A stretch of 64,000 nucleotides of DNA. Origin: Hymenoscyphus infarciens (taxonomy: Eukaryota > Ascomycota > Leotiomycetes > Helotiales > Helotiaceae). The notes under the pieces are model-generated. The model saw only the letters and a list, made by a program, of their open reading frames with translations. It had not been told where the DNA came from and ran no database searches. This document shows, one piece after another, positions 35,011 through 46,539 of this stretch (within the stretch, counting starts at the first letter, position 1; the number at the start of each line of letters is the position of its first letter). The stretch is from contig LLCB01000102.1 of assembly GCA_001414345.1 (NCBI GenBank), positions 1 through 64,000 on the forward strand. Reading direction: 5' to 3'. Made by a program: the position numbers and the translations under genes.

Positions 35011-36235
35011 GTAGAGCACCTTAAATTCACTTCTTATTACACTTGTCGTCTTCTAGACCATCATCTTCTAGTAGCAATGCCATACTCCGATCTGAATTCA
35101 AGGTCCGTCTTTCTCTCGTACTTTAATATCAGCCTAGAATAGGTACCAGGATTTCCAGTTCTAGCCGTTTGTCGTTAATCATAAACAGCTAGATTCTTAC
35201 TCTTTCGCTGCTTCGTCGTCTTGATTTCGCGGGCAAACGATGAGCTTCACACCCGTCCCCCGTTAGTTGAACTGACAAGTCTAGACCTTTTTATTAAGCT
35301 CTTTGAGAAACCCCACATCAAGGCTCCTCGTTCGCGCGCTGCGAAGTACCCGGTAAATACGCCATTCTTTTCGGGATGGGGCGTAAGGTTTGCGAACCAG
35401 GAAAAGTCTTACAAGGAATGGTATAAGAGAGAGAATAAGAGAGGAGGCCGGGATAGAACGAGTGGCTTTCAAATTTATCGATTTCGGTGTATGCGAAGAG
35501 AAAGGAGGAAGAAGACAGCTTGGATTCAGTATTCCGTCGGTTTAAGAAGCCTTGTGCTAGAAACTTCTGCTTGTTTAAGACAGCGCTTGGAGTGTTGATC
35601 CGGAAAGTCGAGCTTATAGTGGAAGAAAGTAAGAAACCAACTCCTCGTGAGACACCGAAAATGATTTATTTTCCTTACTAGCTTTCCACTTTCGAGAGTT
35701 ACTATACTTATAAACGTCTCCTCCTAACGACTTAACCTTCGATACTATACAATTTCAAAGCCACTTTGCGCTCGCGTTTTACGAACTTCTTGAAGCCGAG
35801 CACCCACTTCACAGCATACCCCCCTTTTCCGCAAGTAACGAAACCGATGCCGAACAACCTGTAAGCTACGGCTACGGCTCCGGCTACGAATCCGATTCTG
35901 GAGAACAATGTGAGAAGGTGAGGGCATATTTTTGAGCTCCTGGTGGAGTTAAAGAAGGATTTGGAGGAAGAGAACTTGGAACTTTGGACTTTGTTTACTT
36001 GGATTCGCTTATTTCCTTGAAGCTTTCTTTACATTTGCGATGCCGTACAGTACTCATGAAGAGTCAATTCGGAATGGATATAGATTATTGAGAGTATTGC
36101 TACTTGTGTGATCGCTGAGGGCAGCGTTGCCTTCTCCTTTGGGGGGCAGTTGTTACACCTGTGGCACGTGACTCTGGGGCTTACATATTTAGTAGGACAC
36201 CTTGAATTCACTCCTTATTACACTTATAGTCTTCT
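35011..36235. repeat. diverged 44-bp direct repeat bracketing a weakly coding segment
   Basis: 35011-35054 and 36192-36235 share GTAG..CACCTT.AATTCACT, then CTTATTACACTT and GTCTTCT, about 80-85% over 44 bp. The 1.1 kb between them is not RIP-mutated. They could be the remains of duplicated promoters or of a small element; no target duplication is visible. Confidence 0.45.
35239..35935 (+). other. possible degenerate or partial protein-coding segments, unknown
   Basis: Two open segments with protein-like composition. 35239-35598 (120 codons from ATG) contains HIKAPRSRAAKYPVNTPFF and then turns Arg/Lys-rich. 35714-35935 (no ATG) reads FALAFYELLEAEHPLHSIP then YGYGSGYESDSGEQCE before a stop. 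A GTGAGG lies near its end, so it could be an internal exon. No family is recognised and no consistent gene model joins them. A decayed or lineage-specific gene is possible. Confidence 0.25.
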
Positions 36236-36978
36236 GACAGCTTATATATAATAAGAAGCGCCTTTAAACGCTTTCTCTCTTTCCCTTCACCACGCTTCTT
36301 CCTCTCCTTTCATCTTCTAAAATCTGTGGTAATAAAATCCAGGGAGCCAAGATATATGTTCAGCAATGCTTTAATTTTTCCAGACATGTTATACTGAGAC
36401 ATTGCGTAACGAAAACAACTCCTCCCTGCTTCGATTTTTCTTCTCTCTCTCTAGTCGTATTCTCATATTCTTATATCATTGCGTCCATGCCGTCGTATTT
36501 TGGCTATCAAACTATTATTTGTTCATGCTGTCGTAAATTTTGATTAGTAAAGAACTAAAACCCCACCTGAGGAGAGAGGAGACTAAGTTTACGCGAAAAA
36601 CAAACATTACTCACTGACCTCACTCTAGTTCCCAGCTCTCTCATATCCCTTATAATGGATCTGCGACTACGTACATCACGTGTTAAGAAGACAAGAATTT
36701 TAGAAGAGCTACAAGAGCTGAAGAGCACAAAAATGTGATTTGGGATTCAGTTTTAGGTAAAAGTAGCTCTTTAAAACACTCTAGTTGTAGAAGTTTCAAA
36801 CTGTTTTTTAAGTTAACTTTACTATTCTTTGAAAGCAGTTATTACTTCTTATTTTAAAGAGACAATATCTGAACTGTCGGAGCTAGCAAACTTTAAAAGG
36901 TCGTTGTTTTCTAGTTGTTAGTTGCGACGTTAGAATATAAAGCTATCTTAATAAAGATTTAAAGAAGTGAAGTCGCGT
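36236..36978. other. non-coding spacer
   Basis: No gene is seen. A 27-codon frame at 36655-36738 (MDLRLRTSRVKK...) is too short to call. Confidence 0.35.
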
Positions 36979-37077
36979 CTTCGACTTAGTAGGCTCTGTT
37001 TCGCTGAAAGCGCTATAATTCTCACCCTGTGTCTGGAGTATAGCGCTTTCGGAGAAACAGAGCCTACTAAGTCGAAG
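36979..37077. mobile_element. 99-bp miniature inverted-repeat element
   Basis: 39-bp arms at 36979-37017 and 37039-37077 match at 37 of 39 positions, with a 21-bp loop. The ends read CTTCGACTTAGTAGGC, and the arms include CTCTGTTTC and GAAAGCGCTATA. TA follows on the right (37078-37079) but the left flank is GT, so the target duplication is not clear. The CTTCG start resembles the family A elements at 19073 and 2027. It could fold as a long hairpin if transcribed. Confidence 0.85.
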
Positions 37078-38599
37078 TAAGAATAAAAGATCCAGTCCTA
37101 AAAAAGCAAAGATATAGTACCCTAAATCAATAATTTGAACTCTCGTTTTGAAAATCTATGGAAGTCTCACCGCTGAATTTCCTGTCGTCCTCGTGGTATT
37201 TGGCATTTTTCAAAAGATGCGCTCAAAGTAAGTATAAAACAAGTACGATACCGATCCTCTTATAATATATGTGTATAACTAAATTCGTCGGAAGTTCTGT
37301 TTCCAATCTTGAATATCCATGGAAAAAGCTTGAAATTTACACGGAGAGAATGATTCCACCTTTAATGAGATACCTGATATATCTACGCTTCATCTACTCC
37401 AGGAAAACCAAGTAAGGTAAAGACTTGATGTGAGTTTTCTCCAAGAAGTGATCTACGGGTTGATGCAGACCTTAAGGGCTCCCAGAAGTACAGAGCTTAT
37501 CGCCTCAGCAGGTCGGGTGGAATGGAAGGAGGTCACCTGTAATATAAAGGTAGAACTCTAGATTTGTACAGAAATATTTGAAGTAAAAAGTAATAACCCA
37601 CAAACACTACTCAGGTTCAAATTCTTCTGAACAGGACACTCCACACTTCCACCCCCTCCTGACAGCTCATTTCCAGATTTCAATCCCTCTTTCCATGCTC
37701 GTCAGCTCCTCTACCCCTCCCCACCTCCCAAAAAGTAAAATCACAAAGAGTTTCACCAATTCATCTAATTTAAGTCAGCTATTCATACAGGTAGTCCTCC
37801 CACACATCCTTTACAACCTCGAGTACGGTAAAAGAAAGCACTTCACCCCAAACATCTAATACCGGACCTCCCAACTTCCTTCAGACTTCGAAACATAAAT
37901 CCCCCAAATTCATCAGTTATCAAACTATAGCAAAGTCAACTCAACCCAACCGAGCCCAACTCACCAAACCGCATCTCCCAAACCAAAAACAAACAAAAAC
38001 CACAATCCCAAGTCCTTGCTGTGTCTGAACGTTCAGCCGAGCTCCCCTTCCCCCAAACCCTAAATAACCTCGGGACCTCGGAACCCCCAACTTGCGAAAT
38101 GCAACAAAATTAAAAATATACTTTGGTAAAGGTCAAAAGCCACAGGGGTTAAATGGTTGCGGCTGAATTGTAGAGCCGAGCACGAGGTACCGAGGTACCT
38201 ATGTTGGTGGCGCTCGCGATGTGCAACGAATTTATGTGCGAGTAGAAATAGATGCATGCTGGACTTTTGAGATGCTTGGGTCTTGGCTGGAACGAGAGGG
38301 GGAAAGGAAAAAAGTACCTTGACGCTTGTGTTCAACAAAAAGAGGATATCTTAAAAAATTACACTTGAAATATCCGCCAGTTGGGCATGACACCCTACAC
38401 TACAAAGAGATTGAATACATGCGCTTAAATTGGCGTAGAAGAAAGCGAAGGGAAAAGAGATACAGGAAAAAGAGGGTTCTCATATTCGAATCCAAGACTT
38501 ATGTATGTATGTATCTATAGGGAAACCAAACATACTCCAAGGGGAGAGAAAAACAAAAACGAAAACGCCCAACGCCGAATCCCAATGCCCAATCCTAGT
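37078..38599. other. intergenic region, 3' side of the carrier gene
   Basis: No gene is recognised. A C/A-rich stretch lies at about 37,600-38,060. A small repeat GAGGTACC-GAGGTACC occurs at about 38,181-38,200, and GTATGTATGTAT at about 38,502. Confidence 0.4.
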
Positions 38600-39789
38600 C
38601 TATATGCCTAACCAAGTCTTCCCCCTCTCATACCCGTAGAAGCTAATCGCAACCATCGGAACAATCTTCACATATCCAATCGTCAGTCCCACGAAAAAAC
38701 CCCGTCCCCCCTTCTCCCTTAAAATCAATCGTGCTGTTTCCCCAATACTCAATCGATGGCCGTCTCCCACTGCTCCACTAACTTGCATTCTCCGCCGTAT
38801 GACTTCGACCGGGTAAGCAGAGGTTTGGGACACGAGTCCTGCGATTCCGCCAGCTAACAGTTGAGCCCATGAACGCAGAGGCGGTGGTTTATCCACGGGC
38901 GAGTTTGCGGGTTTTGGTAGTGTGGTGTAGGCTGATAGTGATTTGTGGCGGAGGATATCGCCTGCTGTGTCGTGGGTGAGGAACGACATTCCTGCGTAGG
39001 GGAGCATGCCCAGTACAGTTGCCGAAAATCCTCTGTAAAAGTTCGAAAGTCCATTTTTAGGAGTTACCGTGTGGACGGCTGTTACGATTGCGGTTGTGCT
39101 TCCTGTGGTACGTGGAGGAGGGCTGATTTCATTGTATATTCTCTTGCAGATTTGCGAGAGGGAGGATCGGGAATCGCGTTTTGTTTCGAAGGCTAAGCGG
39201 ACGCGGATTACTTCCAAGGGGTAGGTAACGAATACTGATGTTACGCCCGCTAGAGATCCAGAGACTAGACGACGTATGGGAGTCTCGTGGTGGGGTCCTT
39301 CGATTATTATACCGCGTATTTGTTCGTAAGCTAGGAATTTGATAGCTGCGTAGGGGAAAATTCGGAGGAGTGTGGCAGAGTGTCCGCGGAAAAGACCTCT
39401 GGTTCCGTCTTCGCGATATATATCTTTCATGGCTGTCGCAACACCGAACCATGATCCAGCATATTTGGCAAATTGGGGATTACTGGCTTGGAAGAGGATC
39501 TTGACTCGATCGAGAGGGGCTACAACGGTTTTTGCCTAGGGATAATGTTAGTATGAAGCAATATCTTAAGCATCGGAGGACAAACAGCGCAACCAGCTAT
39601 CCCCCCCGCTACTCCGGTCCTCCAGATATAATCAAAACTCTGCTTCTGCGGTTTCCGATTCCTAGAGTCTGTATCTGCCATATCCTTCATGACGGGCTCC
39701 TTCGTCCGCCCATCCTGGCTCATCTCTGGTGATTTGTCCTGGCGCACTGCCGAAGTGGAAATGGCATTGTTAAAGAGGGCCGCGGGCAT
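38600..39789 (-). CDS. LEU5: mitochondrial carrier protein, Leu5/SLC25A42-type (coenzyme A transport)
   Basis: Inner-membrane carrier of the SLC25 family. Leu5/SLC25A42 members are needed for CoA accumulation in the matrix. Exons (minus) are 39789-39586 and 39535-38600; the intron 39585-39536 is 50 nt (GTTTGT...CCCTAG). The product is 379 aa. All three carrier signatures are present: PLDRVK (Pro75), PLEVIR (Pro174) and PVEVIR (Pro310). Each follows a Gly-rich helix (GVAGGIAGCAAKTVVA, VSGSLAGVTSVFV, LLAGGIAGLVSQTSA). The N-terminal ~50 residues are polar. A second ATG at residue 23 (MSQDGR) is an alternative start. It is divergent from the METTL4-like gene, 805 bp apart. The carrier family is certain; the CoA-type assignment is by overall resemblance. 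Confidence 0.9.
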
Positions 39790-40594
39790 TCCTTGCCGCC
39801 CGAGAGGCTCCGGTTATGATTGATTGGCGTGAGATGGTGTGAGCATTCTATGTAGTGTCAATTTCGAACGTAGGAGGGGATCGTGTATCGTTTTGGGGGT
39901 TGTTGTTGATGTTGGTGGGGAAGGTTTGGGTCTCTTGGAGCTTTGAAATGCAGCTTTCCTGATTGCCGAGGAACCAGGAACGTCCTTACGTGTGGGGGTC
40001 ACCGCTTTGGTCGCTTCAACTCTTTTAATAGAACGGCAAATTGCTTAAAACGCTTGGCTTTTTGTAGAATTGTGAATTAGGTATTTATGAAGTAAGTGGT
40101 ATTTAATTTATATTTTTTGTGACCTTGAATGAAGCTCTAGTAAAGAGTAGTAAAGAGTGAGTACTGTCACAGATAGAGGACGTCATTGCTGGACCCGGTT
40201 TCGGTGCGCTTTTAACCGCTGTTTTCCGAGGAACGCCTGTACATATCATGACCTGAACTATCTACTCCTCGACATCAATTAGTTTTCGTAGTCGACTTTC
40301 AAATCCTGACTATCGTAAGAAATGATATTAATAGCCAGTGCAAGAAGAGTACTCTAGGTATTCTGTGTTATATGATCGAAAAATGGCCAGCACTTGGTAC
40401 ATGCCAAAAATCATTCGCTCTAGAATTTATAGTAGATATTTGCTGATTAAAATTAGAGGGGGCAATTGCGTCTGAGGATGATTAGGAGGCCTATAAACAT
40501 CAAGTTGGGATTCTAAAAATTCTCTTTTCAGTCACCAGGTCTTCCCAAGTTTATTCTCAGACCAACCACCATCCAAAAACACACATCACCGTCA
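39790..40594. promoter_or_regulatory. divergent intergenic region between carrier and METTL4-like genes
   Basis: 805 bp separating two start codons that point away from each other, so it must contain both promoters. A 62-codon minus frame (40002-39814) lies just upstream of the carrier start and would be an upstream ORF if the leader is long. No TATA consensus is obvious. Confidence 0.4.
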
Positions 40595-41755
40595 ATGGCT
40601 TCATGCATACTCTACCAAGAGGATTGCTCATCAGTAATAATCCTCGACATACCCCGCTCCCTAGAACTAGCTCAAGGACCTAGCTTCAAACAAAAGATTA
40701 TTTCCTCCGCACCTCTTCAAACTCCTTATCCATCAGTTGAGCCGAAATCCGAGAAAGCCAAAGCGAACGTGGGCAAAGCATCGATTGAAGAGTTATTACT
40801 TGAAAAGCATGTTGAGCTCGTGCTTAAAGACGTGAGGGAGAATTATGAGGGGGTTTGGTGTTTACCTCGAACTACGGGTATGGGAGAGGATGAAGGGGGT
40901 GAGGGGGCAACGTTGCATGAGGATGGAGAAGTACATCCTAAAAAGAGACGGAAACTCATCGATGAAGAATCTGAGACTCGTGAAGAGCAAAGGTTGAAGC
41001 AAGAAGACATAGGACCATTGTACCAAAACCCCTCCCCACACACTCTCAACCTCAACTCCTCAGGATCACGGGGTCATATCCCACCACATTCATCCGCCAT
41101 CCAGGGAGATATTTCAGAGACTCTAAACCTCTTCATCTCCCACGCCCCAAAATTCAACCTCATTCTCCTCGATCCACCTTGGCCAAATCGTTCAGCAAGA
41201 AGAAAGGGGTCTTACGAACTCTCGTATTCAAATACAGATATCAGAACTTTACTTTCTTCTATTCCAACTCAAGACCATTTAGAAGACGAAGGATTCGTTG
41301 GGGTGTGGATCACAAATAAACCCATCTTTCGAGATATGGTGATAGGGGAAGGTGGTCTTTTCGAGAAATGGGGAGTAAAGATGGTAGAAGAATGGATATG
41401 GCTTAAAGTTACGGAACTGGGAGAACCGATTTGTAAACTCGATTCGGTATGGAGAAAGGCTTATGAGATTCTTTTGGTGGGGAGGAAGAAGCGATCGATC
41501 GACCAGCCAGAGGATATGGAGAATAAGAAGAATGGGGAGGAGAAGGGAGTGAAGAGGAGAGTTATTATTGGAGTCCCAGACCTACATTCCCGAAAACCAA
41601 ACTTGAAAGGGCTTTTTGAGGAGGTGATTGTGAGGGAGGGATTTCGGGGGTTAGAGGTTTTTGCGAGGAATATGACAGAGGGGTGGTGGGCGTGGGGGAA
41701 TGAGGCGTTGAAGTTCCAAAATGGAAATCATTGGGTTGAGCAGGAAGATTCTTGA
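40595..41755 (+). CDS. MT-A70 family adenine-N6 methyltransferase, METTL4-like
   Basis: Intronless 386-aa protein. The catalytic motif DPPW is at residues 193-196 (FNLILLDPPWPNRS). Family features follow: WITNKPIFRDM, WGVKMVEEWIWLKV, then KLDSVWRKAYEILLVGR. The C-terminal part has SRKPNLKGLFEEV and LEVFARNMTEGWWAWGNE. This order fits METTL4 rather than METTL3/METTL14. METTL4 homologues methylate adenine in snRNA or DNA using S-adenosylmethionine; which applies here is unknown. An acidic and basic insert (KKRRKLIDEESE, residues ~116-127) could be a nuclear localisation signal. It is divergent from the carrier and convergent with uL23m (133 bp between stops). Confidence 0.92.
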   Translation: MASCILYQEDCSSVIILDIPRSLELAQGPSFKQKIISSAPLQTPYPSVEPKSEKAKANVGKASIEELLLEKHVELVLKDVRENYEGVWCLPRTTGMGEDEGGEGATLHEDGEVHPKKRRKLIDEESETREEQRLKQEDIGPLYQNPSPHTLNLNSSGSRGHIPPHSSAIQGDISETLNLFISHAPKFNLILLDPPWPNRSARRKGSYELSYSNTDIRTLLSSIPTQDHLEDEGFVGVWITNKPIFRDMVIGEGGLFEKWGVKMVEEWIWLKVTELGEPICKLDSVWRKAYEILLVGRKKRSIDQPEDMENKKNGEEKGVKRRVIIGVPDLHSRKPNLKGLFEEVIVREGFRGLEVFARNMTEGWWAWGNEALKFQNGNHWVEQEDS

Positions 41756-41888
41756 TTCTTTCTTGGACATGCCGCCAATTGATATCATTGGGTCTTCTTG
41801 ACGTCTCTGATTTCCCATGGACATATCTGCCATTGTGGATATTCATACATACAATACAACAAATACAACCTACAAGCCCGTTCGTTTC

Positions 41889-42595
41889 TTATATTTTTAC
41901 ATCTTTCTCCACCTCCTCCCATTCCAAATCGTTCTGCCTCCACTCCTTCTTTCCATCCAGTAACTCCTTTGCTTGTTCGGCGATAGTACCCCGGTCCGAG
42001 ACGGGTTTCTGGAGGTAATCGGGGCGATTCTTTGCTTGTTGTTCCTCGTCGAATTTCCGTTTTCGGTCTTCGAATGATTTATCCCATCTGCAATTCCTCA
42101 TTAGTCCATATCCTCAATTCCATCAATAAGCCCGCTAGCATTTCTTCCCCTGAACCTCATTCCAATTCCAAACAGGAGTAGGAGGAACACATACGCTTCC
42201 AAATCCTCCGGCTGCTCCGGCCACACAAAAGGACTATCCATCTCAACCATCATCTTCTTCACACTCCTCGGTCTAAACCACCGCCGCGCAGAAATCCTCT
42301 TCGTATTGCTCTTATCCTGTTGGATCTTCTGCATCTGGATATACGACCGCACGCCTCTCACGGGTATCCCGTAGCAGTTCCATAGGTAATCACGGAGGTC
42401 GAGTTTGTTTAGGTTGAGGGGGACGATGAATGATGCGAAATTCGGGGGGAGCTTGGGGTTGTTGAGGAGGGTGAGTGTGAAGTTTGGTCTGGGTTGAATT
42501 AGCTGGGAGATGAGGGAAAGGGGAGAAGGGGGGACGGACAGGTAGACTGGTTTTCTGCCTAGTTGAGGGGCTTTGCTGGCGAATTTGGAGGCCAT
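41889..42595 (-). CDS. MRP20: mitochondrial large-subunit ribosomal protein uL23m
   Basis: Component of the mitochondrial 54S subunit near the peptide exit tunnel. Exons (minus) are 42595-42195 and 42087-41889; the intron 42194-42088 is 107 nt (GTATGT...TTGCAG). The product is 199 aa. Recognisable family stretches are PPNFASFIVPLNLNKLDLRD, YGIPVRGVRSYIQ, RRWFRPRSVKKMMVE and PFVWPEQPEDLEAWD. A basic C-terminal extension is rich in Lys/Glu/Gln (KSFEDRKRKFDEEQQAK). The N-terminus MASKFASKAPQLGRKPVYL is suited to a mitochondrial targeting role. Its start faces that of the dienelactone hydrolase across 504 bp. Confidence 0.92.
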
Positions 42596-43099
42596 GATGG
42601 GTTTGGGGGTGGGAATTGCTCAAGGAGGTGTTGATGGCCTTCTCGCATGCGCAAATACAAAATAAGCGCGCTAGAAAAGCTACGCGCTTAATTAAGTTGC
42701 ACATGTCGGTGGTTCGGGCCGTGTTCGTATCACGGAGGTTAATCGGATATCGGAATGGGAAATAGAGTCGCCGTGCGATCTCGGCTATGAGAACGTCATG
42801 GAAATAAATGAGGAGGGGTCGCAAATCGTATTGCAAGGATTTGAAAATGGAGGGGTCAGGGCACCAATTACCTCTTCCAAAATTTAGATGGAATATGTAA
42901 AACGTCAGTAATATGTCAGCGCCCCACTGACCCCTCATATCAATGCCTTGTAGATATAAAATGCCAAGTCTCTATCGACTTTCACATTCCCCCTCCAGAC
43001 TTCTTTCCGCCGATATCAACTTCTCACCACTACACCTCAAGCTTTGAAAACACCTCAATCGACCAATACACCACAGAAACCTCCCATAACTCATTCAAA
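42596..43099. promoter_or_regulatory. divergent promoter region of uL23m and dienelactone hydrolase
   Basis: 504 bp between two outward-facing start codons. A TATA-like GATATAAAA lies at about 42,954, about 145 bp before the DLH ATG, followed by a C/T- and A-rich leader. An imperfect hairpin AAGCGCGCTAG...GCTACGCGCTT occurs at about 42,663-42,688. Confidence 0.45.
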
Positions 43100-44073
43100 A
43101 TGGCGTCCAACCCACCAGCTGCCTGCTGCACCGTCGGTGTCAAGCACGAGTAAACTCCACCATCTCCCCAATAGCCATCCCGTCAACTAACCTCTTCCTC
43201 AGTGGCGAACCAACAGGCACCTCCTTCAAAATCGGTTCCATCGAAGCCTACGTCGCCGAACCAAAGGGCAACACAAACCACAAAGATGTCGCAATCCTCT
43301 ATCTGCCCGACGTAATCTCTATCTGGCAAAACAGCAAATTGATGGCCGATCAACTTGCCGCAAACGGATACTATACCCTGATTGTTGACCTCTTCAACGG
43401 GGATGCGCTTTCCCTCAATCGAAAGGATGATTTCGACTTCATGGGTTGGTTGACCAAGGGAAGTACGGGCGACAATGGACATACGTGGAAGGAGGTTGAT
43501 CCTATTGTTGAGAAGGCGATTAAGTACTTGCAGGAGAAGGGATTCAAAAAGATTGGAACTACGGCTTATTGTTTTGTGGGTTTTCCCGTAGTTTGCAATT
43601 TCATTGGGATGTTTAAGCTAATGAATTGAATAGGGTGCTAAATACGCAGCTCGCTACATGGCAAAGGGAAAGGGTATTGATGTTGGATACATGGCTCACC
43701 CATCGTACGTATCCTTTCTGATCATCCTGATTAGCCCTCTCCTCCCCATTCCGTCCCTTCCCTCCTCTTCCCTACCTTTTATCTATCCCCCCCACTAACA
43801 ACCTCCAGTTTCGTCGACGAAGACGAACTCTCCTCCATTACCGGCCCCCTCTCCATCTCCGCCGCCGAAACCGACGAAATCTTTCCCGCCGAAAAACGTC
43901 ATAAATCCGAGGTAATCCTCAAAGACACCAAGCTCCCCTACCAAATCAACCTCTACAGCGGTACCGTCCACGGTTTCACAGTTCGTTGCGATCTCAGCAA
44001 GAAAGTGGACAAATTCGCCAGGGAGCAGGCCTTTTTGCAGGCTGTCACTTGGTTCAATGAGCATTTGATCTGA
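43100..44073 (+). CDS. dienelactone hydrolase family protein
   Basis: Alpha/beta-hydrolase of the carboxymethylenebutenolidase type. Exons are 43100-43149, 43203-43575, 43634-43704 and 43809-44073; introns are 53, 58 and 104 nt. The product is 252 aa, the usual length. The catalytic triad is visible: Cys140 in AYCFGAKY, Asp187 in AAETDEIFP and His219 in VHGFTVR. Earlier marks are CCTVGVKHDGEPTG at the N-terminus and DLFNGD. Intron 2 uses donor GTGGGT at 43576, which restores the canonical YCFGAKY. Unspliced, the frame ends shortly after. Members hydrolyse dienelactones or other small esters; the substrate here is unknown. It ends WFNEHLI. Confidence 0.93.
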
Positions 44074-45894
44074 CTTGAAGGTGGACAGGTGGAGATGGCG
44101 AGGCTTTAAGACAGGGCTGGATGGAAATATCATTGCTGGACCAATTGAGCGGAAGGGAATATGGACGTTTAGGGTTTGAGGGGGGATGGGGGACAAGGGA
44201 TAGACTAGTGCCTACATATTACGAAATTGAAGAAGAAAAAAATCCTAACCTTACCTATAGTAAGTCCTATGAGACATGTATTGGAAGCGTGATGTTACAA
44301 TATTCTTTCCTTTTCAAGACGACTCTTCCTGCATTCTTCGTTTAATCTCATGTATATGTAAACTCGTTATATTTTTCTCTCCCTTTCCAAAAAAGAGTGT
44401 CGGTAAAGTGAGAGAGATAGTCGTGTCATGTAATTCATATTGAAATAACTTCGTGTTAGCCTACACTCTAGGCATCAAGTAGCTTTTTTTATACCTGAAT
44501 GCGGAGCGGGATTGAGTCAAATTAAGTTGAATCGATCTAATGTTCATGTCGAAAGCTGACCATAAAACTATAAAGCTGAGTTGAAGAGGAGGAAGGTGAC
44601 GAAGCTTATTAGATAGAGTGAGGTCGGGTTTAAGAGGTGGATTTAGGCATTAAGGTGAGTATTATGGAAGGAATATATTTCCAGGAGTTTTCTTGTGGCA
44701 GTTGTGATGATGGGGTGTTGCTGGTAATTTAGTTGACTGTGGAATTCTCGGGTTTGAAGGAATGGAGTGGAGTGGAGCTGGAGAGAGAAGGTCTTACACT
44801 TAAGAAAACATAATTCTTACCCTTTGTGAAAAGGGAGACTCTGATTATTTCCTTTTCGACGGCTGGGAGAGTGAGAGGGAACTACGGGTAGAAACAGTAA
44901 GTGGGATAAGCAATGCTAGGGAGGGGGGTATAGTAAATGGACGTCTAGGTACTCGCTCTAACTTCATTCATAAGTGTAGTTCGTATAACTATTCTCGCGG
45001 GCGATCTATAGAGTATTTAGAGTTTAACTTGAGTTTATAGAGTTTTGCGATAGGGGTTGCGAGGTAGGACAAATTAAGCGAGCAGCGCCAAAGAGTAGAG
45101 CTATCTCGTTACTTATTAACAACTCCACGACTAAATGAAGAAACCTGAATGAGTCTTTTCAAGGGATAGAGATGGGTTGTTAGTGGATTTTTGCCCGGTC
45201 GGAGGTGAGGAAATTTGGCGCAAGATGAATTTTGAGGGGGGTAAAGAGGTTTAGAGATGAAGGATTGGGGTATTGGAATGCTATGTTTTAGAGTGCGTTG
45301 GACGTTTTCTGAGTTTAGAATTTGAGGAGGAGGATGGGAGGATCAGGAGAGGATACAAATAGGAAGTGAGGCAGCATTGGAGCTTAATTGTGTAAATTTT
45401 ATGCGAGGTAAGGTTTAAGTGATGAGTTGGGGAGGGGCACAGTAACATTTAAAGAATGGATTGGGTGTAGGGACTCTAGAATAAGTTTGAGGACTTCAGG
45501 AGGTTAGCTTGATTTTATGGAAGGGTTGGATAGTTAAACTACTGGTTCTTTGGGGGTGGTGAGGAGAACTGCTGTTCTGAACTGAGCGATTATTGAACGG
45601 GGAGGTATGAGGAATGATCTGGTGTCATTGAAGTGAAGCCAGTAGATTGAAGTGACATGGATTGTAACTTAATACTCGTCTCTTCGGTGTTATATGAATG
45701 ATATTATGATGATTATGGGGGGTTAAGGATGTTTGTGAACCTTTTAGGAGAAAATCTTATGTGAAAAGTAAACTTTCTTGTGATATTGACGAGTAACCTC
45801 CGAACAGGTAGTCGGGGGAGGGAGAAACTTGCTCGTTCTAGAGTACCTGGTGAAGAGAGTCGAGTTTCCTCTCGGTGGGTATTTGCAGGTCACC
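44074..45894. other. non-coding region with strong G-over-C strand skew
   Basis: No gene is seen. From about 44,560 to 45,770 the plus strand is very poor in C and rich in G, with TG common and CA rare. Example: 45241-45300 has only two or three C in 60 bases. No open frame of interest on either strand explains this. Candidates are one-strand RIP, a non-coding transcript or an ancestral repeat. Confidence 0.55.
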
Positions 45895-46144
45895 TATTCC
45901 CTTAAATGCGAGCAGGATCAAGGTGGACTACGCTAGGAGTGAGCCCCTTTTTCAACTCGTTTTAGCTCAACAATTCATTATAAAATTACATCTAACCTAA
46001 TAGACATCCTCTCCGAAAAGTCATCAATCTCCCCATAGAATTTTCCCCAGCTTTAGTGTCATATTTCACGTGATGCAGCTTTGTCTATTTCAATACGCTT
46101 GGGCACTGTCCACCTTGATCCTGATCGCAATTAAGGGGATAATA
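45895..46144. repeat. foldback sequence with 34-bp inverted arms
   Basis: The left arm 45895-45928 and right arm 46108-46144 are inverted near-copies sharing CAGGATCAAGGTGGAC and CCCTTAA.TGCGA, separated by about 180 bp. No target duplication is found. It is a possible miniature element or promoter-less foldback. Confidence 0.6.
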
Positions 46145-46159
46145 TTTGGAGAAAAACTA

Positions 46160-46400
46160 GCGTACTACTTGTAGGTTACCTGGAATAGGAAGGAACTTCT
46201 CTTTATTGTTTTCTCCTTCCATATTCGCGGGCTATCTATCGAGGAACAAAAAAAGTCCTGCTATTTGTAGGTTACCTATAAATCGTAAAGTCTTTCATTT
46301 CTGTTTACAGGTAACCTGGGGATAGCAAGTTTTATACTTCTTATGCTATTCATAGGTAACCTGGAAAAAGCACTTTCAGTACTACTCTTAGACTACCCAG
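46160..46400. repeat. cluster of AGGTWACCT palindromes
   Basis: Four near-palindromic words (AGGTTACCT or AGGTAACCT) occur at about 46,173, 46,270, 46,308 and 46,353. Flanking sequence is partly shared (CTGGGGATAGCA-like). The block looks like a short, decayed tandem repeat. No gene is present. Confidence 0.5.
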
Positions 46401-46539
46401 GGATAGCAGGGCTTTTATTTCTAGGTTTGTTTATCTACTTTAGTAGTTATTTAAAAGTTTTCAATAAAAATTTTAAAACTCGGAAGCCTCGAAGAAGCGA
46501 ATTTTAGTAAGAATTTTAGTTAGCTTTCCAAAATCGGCA

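Noticed and set aside
42390..42938. 182-codon minus-strand frame
   Set aside because: It overlaps uL23m exon 1 in another frame and extends into its promoter. It is a shadow.
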